Positions 33,994 to 42,042 of a stretch of 64,000 nt of DNA are shown here, piece after piece. Within the stretch, counting starts at the first letter, position 1, and the number at the start of each line of letters is the position of its first letter. Position numbers and translations under genes: made by a program. The stretch is from Bacillota bacterium (GTDB lineage Bacteria; Bacillota; Sulfobacillia; JABLXB01), in NCBI GenBank assembly GCA_013178305.1, contig JABLXB010000001.1, forward strand, positions 328,203-392,202, read 5' to 3'. The notes beneath the pieces were generated by a model, which searched no databases, had not been told where the DNA came from, and worked only from the letters and a program-made list of their open reading frames with translations.

Positions 33994-35337
33994 ACTGATA
34001 GCTGCTGACTTGATTCGGTTGTCCCGATTGTCTTTCGACGTCCGCGACCCGACTCCTTCAAGTACCGGCAGGCAAACACCGCCCATCGGCAAGACGCCTA
34101 TCGTCCCGCCGGGGACCCGTCGCAGAGCGGTGTCCACCGCTTCCTGCAGGTCTTCGACCTTCGTGTAACCAAGGACTGCGCTGTCCTCACCGGTGAGCCC
34201 GTCCGAAACGAGTAGTACGCTGGCTTTCTCCCGAATCCTCGAGTTGCAGATACCGAGGTCGGCGGCCACAAGATCGTTAGTCTCGTCACCGGGCGAGGTG
34301 CTCCTCGCGAGGCAACACGCCTCGCGGTAACCCAGTTTCAGCCAGTCCCTCAACCGCGGGTGGTTGTGCTCGAGGCCCTCCGGGCAGGGGGTCACAAAAA
34401 TGATGCAGCCGCCCTTCTTCACCGCGAAGTACGCTGAAATGAGGCCCTTCTCGGCCTGCCAGTAGTCGATGTCGCACGGGAAGGAACTCACGATCACGAT
34501 GTCGGCCGGCTCCGGCACGTCAACCCCATAGGCCTCGGTGGCGATAGCGGCGCCCTCACGCTGCGCCTTCACGAAGTCGCCGGCGACGACGCCGACTATT
34601 TCGCCGCGGTGATTCAGCACGGTGTTGACGATGAACGCGAGCCCAACCCTCCGCGCCACTTCTTCCATGCCGGCCCTGCACGGGTTGTCCATGACCCCGA
34701 GCGGGATCTCGTCCAGCAGCGCCGCGGCGACGTGGGTCGCGGCGGTCGTCGCGAACCCGCATATCCCGGGCTGCACGATCTTCGCCCCGCCCGAGAATCC
34801 AGCGTCGGAGTGCGGGACGATGTTACCCGTGCCGATGACGAAGTCGGCCTCGAGCGCTTTCCTGTTCACGTGGACGGGTATCTTGCTCGGCCCGACCTCG
34901 ACGACGCCAAGGTCGACCATCTGGGTTTTGTCCCTGAAGTCGTGCTGGGATATCTTCACCCTGTCCACGACCACTTGTCCGACCTTGTCCACGATCTCCT
35001 GGCTGGTCATCACCCTGTGAGTGCCCGGGGCGGTCAGGAGCTCTATGTGCTTCGACGCAACGCCGCAGCCCTCGAGGTAATCGAGCAGCACCGGCAGCAT
35101 CATCTTGAGAGGGGTGTTGCGCGTATTGTCCTCGATGAGGATGAGCACCTTGTCCCCGGCCGAAACAAGGTCCCTCAGAGCCGCGCAACCGGTGGGGTTG
35201 TCCAGCTTCCGCCTGATGGCTTCCCTGGGATTACCTACCGGGGCCAGGTCCTTCATCTTGCCGTCGAAAAGAAGCCGGCCCGCCGGGATCCGGGCCTTCA
35301 CGGAACCCGATCCGTAAGGTAGCGTTATCGTTGTCAG
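33979..35337 (-). CDS. larA: LarA-type nickel-pincer racemase/epimerase family protein, probable CTG start (452 aa)
   Basis: The LarA superfamily (DUF2088) uses the nickel-pincer nucleotide to racemise or epimerise 2-hydroxy acids. Visible are the His in APGTHRVMT and the cofactor-lysine motif HSDAGFSGGAKIVQPGICG. The first ATG/GTG/TTG is the GTG at 35301, but translation upstream of it gives ITLPYGSGSVKARIP, which is the conserved LarA N-terminal strand. The only start-like codon there with a ribosome site (GGAGGGAGG, 8 nt) is CTG at 35337. LarB, LarC and LarE for cofactor synthesis are not in the window. Neighbours suggest a hydroxylated imidazole acid as substrate. Confidence 0.85.
   Translation of the reverse strand: MTTITLPYGSGSVKARIPAGRLLFDGKMKDLAPVGNPREAIRRKLDNPTGCAALRDLVSAGDKVLILIEDNTRNTPLKMMLPVLLDYLEGCGVASKHIELLTAPGTHRVMTSQEIVDKVGQVVVDRVKISQHDFRDKTQMVDLGVVEVGPSKIPVHVNRKALEADFVIGTGNIVPHSDAGFSGGAKIVQPGICGFATTAATHVAAALLDEIPLGVMDNPCRAGMEEVARRVGLAFIVNTVLNHRGEIVGVVAGDFVKAQREGAAIATEAYGVDVPEPADIVIVSSFPCDIDYWQAEKGLISAYFAVKKGGCIIFVTPCPEGLEHNHPRLRDWLKLGYREACCLARSTSPGDETNDLVAADLGICNSRIREKASVLLVSDGLTGEDSAVLGYTKVEDLQEAVDTALRRVPGGTIGVLPMGGVCLPVLEGVGSRTSKDNRDNRIKSAAISKESS
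33988..34011 (-). promoter_or_regulatory. Candidate HutP binding site 2 (AAG-N4-CAG-N4-CAG-N4-GAG)
   Basis: The transcript carries four NAG triplets in a row, each separated by exactly four nucleotides (spacers TCAG, CTAT, TAAA). The last GAG lies within the 5' arm of the terminator. This repeats the arrangement seen before hutU at 29.1 kb. Confidence 0.65.
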
Positions 35338-35368
35338 GTCGGGCGCCTCCCTCCGCGAGTGTTGTCCG

Positions 35369-35776
35369 CTACTCGAGCGTCACAATCTCGTTGTCTGCGT
35401 CCACGGTCACCTTCTGCCCGTCTTTCAGGTTTTCGTAGAACCCGCGGTCCACCCTGTACACGGCCGGTATCTCCATGACGATGGCGCTCGACACGAGCAC
35501 GGTATCGGGGTGCTCGATGACCATCGCCTTCGGGGCCTTGTCGTGCTTCATGAGCTTGTACAACCCGTCAGCCTGCACGACCGAGCTACCCTTGCCCGAC
35601 GGCATGACAAGGATTTTCCCCGCGACGCTGCTGCCTTCCAGTGAATGATTCTTTTCTTTGACGATGCCTGTCTCAGGTGCTACGAGGTAGAAGCAGACAG
35701 CGTCGCGGGAAATCATGACCTCGCCTTCGGCCTTGCCTGCCGATATGCGACGGCACATGAACTGCTTACCGGGCAT
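35369..35776 (-). CDS. Aconitase X small (swivel) subunit, module 2 (135 aa)
   Basis: A DUF126 swivel subunit with NHSLEGSSVAGKILVMPSGKGSS, VVQADGLYKLMKHDKAP and VKDGQ-type C-terminus (LKDGQKVTVDADNEIV). It is a paralogue of the 25.7 kb copy but shorter at the N-terminus and clearly diverged. The ATG at 35776 overlaps the large-subunit stop (TAATG). With that subunit it forms a complete hydro-lyase. Confidence 0.9.
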   Translation of the reverse strand: MPGKQFMCRRISAGKAEGEVMISRDAVCFYLVAPETGIVKEKNHSLEGSSVAGKILVMPSGKGSSVVQADGLYKLMKHDKAPKAMVIEHPDTVLVSSAIVMEIPAVYRVDRGFYENLKDGQKVTVDADNEIVTLE

Positions 35777-36993
35777 TATCGCGACACCTCCCCTTTGATA
35801 GCGGCCTCAACGGCCTCCTTAAGGGGCCTGATGATGAACTTGATGTCCCTGATCTCGTTGTAATAGGCGCACTTCGGCGAGTCGGTCACGCCGGTCTTAC
35901 CGTAATATGGCTGCCAGCACGGCGGGACATCGATGCAGGTGTCCGACACGATGTGGCCCCCGGCTCGCTGGATCGTGCTGAGGTATCCCATCCGCCGCGC
36001 GAGCTCTTTTGTGGTCGAGCTGGTCAGCGCCCAGAAGTCGACCGCGAGCCGCTTTCCTTCGAGGGTCCGCGCTATTTCGGCGACCTGGTTGAGCGTGAGG
36101 TGCGGGCACCCGAACATCGCGAAGTCGATCTTGCCTGGTTCGCCCATTATCAGGTGGCGGACGTGGTCAAGATCCTCATCCGTGATCACTATCCGCTCCT
36201 TCGGCTTCCTCCCGCCGAAGGCGGCCTCCAGAGTGGGTGCTTCCGGGGTTATGCCTGCGATGTGGTACATTGGGACGGCGCCCGACGTGTTGAGCTGGGC
36301 GCCGAAGTTCATGAATCCCTCGGGGGTTGGTCTCTCCTTGATTCCGGTGAACACGGGGATCTCGAGGCCCTTGTACTTGAGGGGGTAGCTCCACCCCAGC
36401 AGCTGGTAGTCGAAGTCGTCCTTCACGCGGGCCTCGACCTCGACGAGTATCTCGCCCTTGCGGTTTTCGTCGAGAAGCAACCCGTATTCGGGCACGAGTC
36501 CGGTTATCGCCGCGCACAGCGCGCTCTGGGACGATTCCCTGTTGGACCTCGCCCCTATAACTGAATTGACGTATGGCGTTGCGCTCGATTCCGAGAACGC
36601 TACCACTTCGCCATACGCCGGCACGTTCTGGCCGAGGTATGGGGTACAGTCGAAAGTGAGGGTCGCGCCGATCTTCCTGTAGGCCTCGTCAGTGGCCGTG
36701 ACGATGTCCCAGCCCTCTTTGGGGATTTCGAACAGGTGCTCGCTGAGGTACGCGCAGTCGATGCTCGGGTTGACAGTCGGGGATACCTTGCACCGCGCGC
36801 CCTTGTTCAGGAGTTTCTCGACGAACCAGAGGTCGGCGTCCTGCGCGCTCAGCGCCACGTGCGCCCTGGTTATCGGCACCATCCGCCGCGCCTCGAACAC
36901 ATTCCCCACGGCTACCTGGATCTTCATGGCCAGGGCCGTGCCCTCGCCGTACTTGCCGTCCAGCATGTCTTTCTCGTAGGCGGAAAGATTCAC
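35776..36993 (-). CDS. Aconitase X catalytic subunit, module 2 (405 aa)
   Basis: A second full-length AcnX large subunit: MLDGKYGEGTALAMKIQVAVG, TRAHVALSAQDADLWFVE, TFDCTPYLGQNVP, SESSATPYVNSVIGARSNRE, and candidate Fe-S cysteines in FGCPHLT, DTCIDVPPC and SPKCAYY. The frame is open to 37032, but similarity begins at the GTG at 36993 with GGGGGTG upstream. It is about as long as the first copy and shares its key residues, so both are probably active on related but different substrates. It lies between ftcD and larA. Confidence 0.9.
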   Translation of the reverse strand: MNLSAYEKDMLDGKYGEGTALAMKIQVAVGNVFEARRMVPITRAHVALSAQDADLWFVEKLLNKGARCKVSPTVNPSIDCAYLSEHLFEIPKEGWDIVTATDEAYRKIGATLTFDCTPYLGQNVPAYGEVVAFSESSATPYVNSVIGARSNRESSQSALCAAITGLVPEYGLLLDENRKGEILVEVEARVKDDFDYQLLGWSYPLKYKGLEIPVFTGIKERPTPEGFMNFGAQLNTSGAVPMYHIAGITPEAPTLEAAFGGRKPKERIVITDEDLDHVRHLIMGEPGKIDFAMFGCPHLTLNQVAEIARTLEGKRLAVDFWALTSSTTKELARRMGYLSTIQRAGGHIVSDTCIDVPPCWQPYYGKTGVTDSPKCAYYNEIRDIKFIIRPLKEAVEAAIKGEVSR

Positions 36994-37079
36994 GATTTCA
37001 CCCCCGCGAACCCGCGAATGGTTGGAGGTCATCCGGTCGCCAACCGTTGCACTGGTCGGCCGGTCTGTTAGCCGCTCTA

Positions 37080-37970
37080 TCAGTCGATCAACGTGTTCTC
37101 TATGATCTGGCCCATGTTGAAATCGTGTACCTGCAGGTAGTGCTTGACGACCTCGTCAAGCGCCATGAGCGGGACCGGGCCGACGAGCTCCGCGCCCGCT
37201 ACCAGCACCCCGTAGCGCGCGGCCTCCGACCTGATGGTCTCCATGACCCGGGGAATGGGGGTCTTGCGGTAGTCGATGAGGTTCATCGACACCTGGACCA
37301 TCCCCTTATCCTCGAGGGAGAGCCCCATCGCCCGGACGTACCGGTACCCGCCGTTTATGTGCCTGACTGCCCTGGCGATCCTCTCCGCGATGGAAAGGTC
37401 GTCCGTCCTGAGGTTGACGTTGAAGGCCACGAGCGGGAATCTAGCGCCCGTGATCACCGCGCCCGTCCTGGCGTTGAACTCAGCGGGGCCCTCGTCGGGC
37501 TTCCAGTTCGGGTCGCAGAGCTTGTCGCGGAGACCCTCGTACTGGCCCTTGCGCACGTTGACAAGGCTCTGGCGCTCGGGTCGCGTCGCCGCGTCCTCGT
37601 AGTAGTAGACAGGGATACCCTTCGCGCCCACGAACTTGCCGAACACCCGCGAGATCTCGACCGCTTCCGCGGTCTCGACATCGCGGATGGGTATGAAAGG
37701 AACGACGTCGAGCGCCCCCATCCTGGGGTGGGCGCCGCTGTGCTTCGTCATGTCGATGATCTCGAACGTCTTGTCTGCGAGCTTCTTTGTGGCCTCGAGC
37801 ACCGCTTCCGGAGCCCCAAGGTACGTGATGACCGAGCGGTTGTGGTCCTCGTCCGACGAGTAGTCGAGCAGCTTGGCGCCGGCGGTCGTCCGCACCTGGT
37901 CCACCACGGCCTCGACCATTTCGCGGTTCCTGCCCTCACTGATGTTTGGAACGCACATCAGGACTCTCAT
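37080..37970 (-). CDS. ftcD: Glutamate (or glycine) formimidoyltransferase (296 aa)
   Basis: The protein matches the stand-alone formiminotransferase domain: VPNISEGRNREMVEAVVDQV, DYSSDEDHNRSVITYLG, MTKHSGAHPRMGALDVVPFIPI with the catalytic-site His, and GFNVNLRTDD-like AFNVNLRTDDLSIAERIA. It transfers the formimino group from formiminoglutamate (or formiminoglycine) to tetrahydrofolate. The start overlaps the cyclodeaminase stop (ATGA), so the two partners are coupled. Their presence shows that the pathway ends in a formimino-amino acid. Confidence 0.93.
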   Translation of the reverse strand: MRVLMCVPNISEGRNREMVEAVVDQVRTTAGAKLLDYSSDEDHNRSVITYLGAPEAVLEATKKLADKTFEIIDMTKHSGAHPRMGALDVVPFIPIRDVETAEAVEISRVFGKFVGAKGIPVYYYEDAATRPERQSLVNVRKGQYEGLRDKLCDPNWKPDEGPAEFNARTGAVITGARFPLVAFNVNLRTDDLSIAERIARAVRHINGGYRYVRAMGLSLEDKGMVQVSMNLIDYRKTPIPRVMETIRSEAARYGVLVAGAELVGPVPLMALDEVVKHYLQVHDFNMGQIIENTLID

Positions 37971-38572
37971 ACGCCACCTCCGACTTCCAGGCCGGCAAAG
38001 CCGGCAGCCGTTTTCAGAAACGAATCAGCCTCGGCCTCAAACCGGGCCTTTGCTGCGGGGTCCTTCAGTGAATCGAGGTTAATCCTTACGTTAAACACAC
38101 AGCCTGTTACACCCGTCGTTGCCAGAAGCCGCGCGACCTCGAGGTCGGATGCGGCATTCGGGTTGGACTTCCCCTTCAACCGCCTGTACAGGTCCAGCAC
38201 CTTCAAGCAGGAGACCGCGTTGTCGCGCGGGACCTCCGTGGCGTTGACCAGGGCGGCCTGGATCGCCCTGCTCCTGGCCTGTTTCTCCTCATCGGTGGAC
38301 TTCGGGAGCTTGTAGGCGTCGGCCACCCTGCTGAATGCCTCGGCATCCTTCACCGCGCCCGTCAACAGGGCATCCCGTAGCTCGACCGCCGCGGAAACAA
38401 CGGCGTCATATTCCCCGTCGCTCAACGCGCTGTCAGGGCGTCCCCTGGACAGGCCGGCCACCATCCCCACCAGTCCGGCGGCCATACCGCCGGCGAATGC
38501 GGATGCCGAACCCCCTCCGATCGTCTTGTCCGACGGATCGAGGATTCTGTCCATTACGTCATACCTGGTCAA
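37967..38572 (-). CDS. fchA: Formiminotetrahydrofolate cyclodeaminase (201 aa)
   Basis: A small all-helical cyclodeaminase with the folate-site motif TIGGGSASAFAGGMAAGLVGMVAGL near the N-terminus and EVPRDNAVSCLKVLDL in the middle. It converts 5-formimino-THF to 5,10-methenyl-THF and ammonia. The TTG at 38572 overlaps the upstream stop (TTGA). It works with FtcD. Confidence 0.92.
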   Translation of the reverse strand: MTRYDVMDRILDPSDKTIGGGSASAFAGGMAAGLVGMVAGLSRGRPDSALSDGEYDAVVSAAVELRDALLTGAVKDAEAFSRVADAYKLPKSTDEEKQARSRAIQAALVNATEVPRDNAVSCLKVLDLYRRLKGKSNPNAASDLEVARLLATTGVTGCVFNVRINLDSLKDPAAKARFEAEADSFLKTAAGFAGLEVGGGV

Positions 38573-39867
38573 TGCGTACCACCATCCCCATTAACAATAA
38601 CCCTGCCCCCTTCAACGACAACCTTCCCCCGCTTGATCACCTTGTCGACCACGTTTCCGCCGAGGCGGTATATCACGTGCTCGTACGAAGGGACGTCCCA
38701 AACCTGGATGTCCGCCAGCTTCCCGGGTTCGAGCGAACCGCGGTCGGACTCGAGGCCGAGCGCCTTAGCGCCACCGAGCGTAGCGGCCCGCAACGCTTCC
38801 GCCGGCGACAGGCGGTGATTCCTGCACGCCAGCGCCATCACGAGCTGCATGGACTCGGTCCACCCGCCCGGGCACAGGTTCGTGGCGAGGGCGACCGTCA
38901 CCCCCGCGTCAACGACCGCGCGCGCATTCACCGGTCGCGGATGACGTACCGCGAAGTCTATTCCGGGCAGCAGCACGCCCGGGACTCCCGATCCGGCCAG
39001 TTTCCCGAGGGCCTCGGGTGGCGTGTAGTTGAGGTGGTCCGCGGACGCCATTCGCATGTCCGCCGCGAGGTCAGAACCGCCGATGTACGAATAGGCGTCC
39101 GTGTGGATCTTGGGGCGCAGCCCGGCGCCGGCCGCCGCCTCGAGGATGCGCTCGGAGTCCGCGGTGGTGAAGTGGCCGTCGTCGCACCACACGTCACAGA
39201 AGGTGGCGACCCCGATGCCCGCCACCCAGGGGATCATCTCGCCTATCAGCATATCGATGTACATCTCGCGGGACACGTCCGGCGGCCACCCATGGGCCCC
39301 CAGGAACGTGCTGACGATGTCCACCGGGGTTTCCTTGCCAAGCCGCGCGTTGACGCGGAGCATCTTTATCTCATCTACGGTGGTGAGGCCGTAGCCGCTC
39401 TTACTTTCCAGCGTGGTGGTCCCAGCGGCGAGCATCCTGAGGAGCCGCGCCCTCGCGGAGGTGAAGAGTTCTTCCTCGCTCGCCTGCCTCGTCATCTTCA
39501 CGGAGACCATTATCCCTGTCTCGATCCCCATCCACTGGAGATCGGCAGGGTCGTCGGTCGTCATCCTCGCCGCGTACTCGCGGACCCGTGACCCACCGAA
39601 CACCAGGTGGGTGTGGCAATCCACGAAGCCCGGCGCCACGACCTTGCCCGTGGCGTCGATGACGGCGGCGCCACTCGTATCCACGGCGCGGTTTACTTCC
39701 TCTCGCGCGCCTGCTGCGACGATACGGTCACCCGCGATCGCCACGCAGCCGTTCTCTATCCTCCCGATCAGGTCGCGGGCATTCTCCGTGCAGGTGATTA
39801 TCTCGGATGCGCCGGTAATTACGACGCTTGCCTCCGGTTTCTGTCGCCTGTCCCCCATCCAGCTCAC
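38569..39867 (-). CDS. hutI: Imidazolonepropionase-like amidohydrolase, divergent (432 aa)
   Basis: An amidohydrolase with the HutI layout: metal ligands in VDCHTHLVFGGSRV, TTTLESKSGYGLTTVDEIKML, FLGAHGWPPD, KIHTDAY and SADHLNYTPPE. It departs from canonical HutI at two catalytic positions: the metal-binding Asp in the usual ATDFNPG is Asn (ATNLCPGG), and the acid after KIHAD is Ala. The first ATG is at 39858 within a GTG-initiated frame at 39867. It probably still hydrolyses an imidazolone-type ring to a formimino compound, since ftcD and fchA follow. The exact substrate may differ from imidazolonepropionate. Confidence 0.78.
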   Translation of the reverse strand: MSWMGDRRQKPEASVVITGASEIITCTENARDLIGRIENGCVAIAGDRIVAAGAREEVNRAVDTSGAAVIDATGKVVAPGFVDCHTHLVFGGSRVREYAARMTTDDPADLQWMGIETGIMVSVKMTRQASEEELFTSARARLLRMLAAGTTTLESKSGYGLTTVDEIKMLRVNARLGKETPVDIVSTFLGAHGWPPDVSREMYIDMLIGEMIPWVAGIGVATFCDVWCDDGHFTTADSERILEAAAGAGLRPKIHTDAYSYIGGSDLAADMRMASADHLNYTPPEALGKLAGSGVPGVLLPGIDFAVRHPRPVNARAVVDAGVTVALATNLCPGGWTESMQLVMALACRNHRLSPAEALRAATLGGAKALGLESDRGSLEPGKLADIQVWDVPSYEHVIYRLGGNVVDKVIKRGKVVVEGGRVIVNGDGGTH

Positions 39868-39953
39868 GCCTCACGTTTTCAGCCGTCTCGCCCTGCAACG
39901 TCGGCCGCGCAAAGAGCCTTTGCACCTTACACACATCTGCCTGCCTTCGCCCA

Positions 39954-39991
39954 CCCGGACGCCGGTCCGATAACCGGGCCGGCTGTCCGGG
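39954..39991 (-). other. Strong stem-loop between the urocanase paralogue and hutI
   Basis: Arms CCCGGAC-GCCGG and CCGGC-T-GTCCGGG form a 12-bp stem with one bulge and a 13-nt loop, in a 149-nt intergenic space. There is no T-run. A second small stem (GCAAAG/CTTTGC at 39909-39923) lies beside it. Likely an mRNA processing or stability element. Confidence 0.5.
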
Positions 39992-40016
39992 TTAGTTGTC
40001 GGGTCACCGGCTACAT

Positions 40017-41723
40017 CTACTTCTCCAGGTCCTTCGGCCCAAAGGTGGCCCTGGGGCTCCACCAGAGAGGTATCTTGATGCTCTCCTTCGTCAACTTACC
40101 TTTGCCCATCGCGACGTCGCGCGCGGTCTCGTACCCGGCCTGGGCGTGGCGGACCACACCGATGCCTGAGTCGGTGGTCATGCACACCGAGAGACGGAAT
40201 TTCGCTTCTTCCGTGCCGTCGGCGATCATGGTGACGCCGGTGTGCACTGCCTCGCCCATCGAGTAATTGGCCTGGATGGCGACCAGGTCGGCCATACCCA
40301 CCGCGTTGAGCAGGCCGTTCAGGTACGGCCAATCAGAGATCAGGTCGCTGCCGTCCTTCATGTTCTCCGATTCAAACGTCGGGTTCACTATCGAGCCGGA
40401 GTCGAGGTTATCGCGCGAGAACGCGACCGGGCCGGCGAGCTCGCCGCGACGGATCATCTCGTTGACCTCGAGCGCGAATTCCTTACGCTGGCCGAACCCC
40501 ATATAGCAGATGCGGGCGGGCAGGGCCTCGATCGGGATGTGCTTCTTCGCAAGGCTGATCCACCTGGTCACCAGGATGTCATCCTCGAACTTGTTGAGTA
40601 TCATCTCGTCGATCTTCGCCAGGTCGCTCGCCTCACCCGAGAGGCAGGTCCACCTGAAGGGCCCACGGCCTTCGCAGAACAGCGGCCTGATGTACGCCTG
40701 GACGAACCCGGGGATCTTCATGGCTTCTTTCTCGGCCATTCCGGCGTCGCGGGCCTCCTTGCGGATGCTGTTGCCGTATTCGAACGAATGCACGCCCTTA
40801 TCCAGGTATTTGTTGAGCATGGTGAGCTCGCGGATCATGGTCTCGCGGGCTTTCTTCAAGTACAGCAGGCGGTCTTTCGCCCTCAGCTCGGCAGCCTGAT
40901 CCGGGGTGTAGCCGGACGGAATGTAGGAAATTGGGTCGTGGGCCGGCGTCATGGATGACATGATGTCGGGCATGAAGCCCTTCGCGAATGCCTGCTCGAA
41001 TATGTCAGCCGAGTTGCCGACCACCGCGATGCCGAGTGGCTTCTTTTCGGCGGCGTACTTCTTCGCCATCGCTATGGCCTCGTCGAGCGACGGAGCGAGC
41101 ACATCTATGAACTTCTTCTCGATCCTGCGCTTGATTATCTTCTCATCCGCGTCGCACAAGAGGCAGACGCCACCGTGCATTGTCATGGCCCTGGTCTGGT
41201 TGCCGCCCATTCCACCGGCGCCGGCCGTCATGTAGATCTTGCCGACCAGCGAGTCGTTATAGTGCAGGCGAGCAATAGCCGAGAGGGTCTCGAACGTCCC
41301 CTGGATTACGCCCTGCGTCCCGATATACTCCCACGGGCCGGCGGTGTACTGCGCGAACATCGTGAGGTTCTTGTCCTGCAGGTCGTAGAATATCGGCCAA
41401 GTCGCCTTCATGATGTTGGTGTTGGCCATGACTACTTCGGGCGCGTACTTGTGGGTCTTGAAAATGGCGACCGGCATGCCGGACTGGACCACGAGTGTCT
41501 CATCGTCTTCGAGGTTCTTCAGGGCGTCGACGATCGCGTGATACGACTCCCAGTTCCGGGCGCACTTCCCGATGCCACCGTAGATTACCAGCTCTTCCGG
41601 CTTCTCCGCGTTCTCCATGTTGTTCTCGAGCATGCGGAGAATACTTTCCTGCCTCCAGCCCTTGCACCGGAGGGTCTTACCGCGTTGCGCCTTGACCGAA
41701 TACAGGATCTCGGGCTTCGCCAC
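40017..41723 (-). CDS. Divergent urocanate hydratase paralogue (568 aa)
   Basis: The protein is homologous to urocanase over its full length: CKGWRQESILRMLENN, NAEKPEELVIYGGIGKCARNW, NAD-binding TAGAGGMGGNQTRAMTM, AHDPISYIPSGY and LPARICYMG with the active-site Cys. It lacks features of true Hut[10 protein letters not shown] is SSMTPAHDP, the signature FQGLPxRICW is IEALPARICY, and the glycine-rich HHGGGVG loop is QANYSMGEAVHTG (about residues 482-495). Substrate specificity is probably altered. The GTG start at 41723 follows GGAGGAGG; it is the first gene after the sigma-54 promoter. Confidence 0.85.
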   Translation of the reverse strand: MAKPEILYSVKAQRGKTLRCKGWRQESILRMLENNMENAEKPEELVIYGGIGKCARNWESYHAIVDALKNLEDDETLVVQSGMPVAIFKTHKYAPEVVMANTNIMKATWPIFYDLQDKNLTMFAQYTAGPWEYIGTQGVIQGTFETLSAIARLHYNDSLVGKIYMTAGAGGMGGNQTRAMTMHGGVCLLCDADEKIIKRRIEKKFIDVLAPSLDEAIAMAKKYAAEKKPLGIAVVGNSADIFEQAFAKGFMPDIMSSMTPAHDPISYIPSGYTPDQAAELRAKDRLLYLKKARETMIRELTMLNKYLDKGVHSFEYGNSIRKEARDAGMAEKEAMKIPGFVQAYIRPLFCEGRGPFRWTCLSGEASDLAKIDEMILNKFEDDILVTRWISLAKKHIPIEALPARICYMGFGQRKEFALEVNEMIRRGELAGPVAFSRDNLDSGSIVNPTFESENMKDGSDLISDWPYLNGLLNAVGMADLVAIQANYSMGEAVHTGVTMIADGTEEAKFRLSVCMTTDSGIGVVRHAQAGYETARDVAMGKGKLTKESIKIPLWWSPRATFGPKDLEK

Positions 41724-41814
41724 TATGTCTTCCTCCTCCTCCTCACTCCGAGTTGAGCATTGACAGCCACTAACTCAACATCTACAAACCGGCGTCTCGT
41801 CACACCCAACACCA

Positions 41815-41830
41815 TGCAATTCTCTTGCCA
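41815..41830 (-). promoter_or_regulatory. Sigma-54 (-24/-12) promoter of the imidazole cluster
   Basis: On the minus strand TGGCAAGAGAATTGCA matches TGGCACGNNNNTTGCA at 11 of 12 defined positions with correct spacing. It lies 92 nt upstream of the first gene. A divergent sigma-54 activator gene starts about 290 nt away. The 398-nt region 41724-42121 holds no gene. Confidence 0.85.
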
Positions 41831-42027
41831 GCCCAACTCATCCTTGAGGTAGCGGCGAGGTAGTGGCGGGACGTTACGCCCGCGGTCGCTTTTCGGCTGC
41901 TTAAAGGCCATTTCGCCGGCCACCCGGCAGCAGTCCTGCAATCTCGCAAGCCCGGCCGTTCCCCCTCCAGCCGGCCTCAGCAGCCGGCTCTCGCGGGCCT
42001 TCAGCACGCCACGGGTTTATGCACTCC

Positions 42028-42042
42028 GCAAAAATCCTTTGC
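42028..42042. promoter_or_regulatory. Candidate activator enhancer (GCAAA-N5-TTTGC)
   Basis: A perfect 5-bp-arm inverted repeat lies about 200 nt upstream of the sigma-54 promoter and about 80 nt before the activator start. The GCAAA/TTTGC arms recall RocR-type enhancer half-sites, and the position fits an enhancer for an AAA+ activator. Arms are short, so confidence is limited. Confidence 0.4.

Noticed and set aside
41723-42007. 94-codon minus-strand frame in the imidazole regulatory region
   Set aside because: It spans the sigma-54 promoter, has no ribosome site and no protein-like composition.
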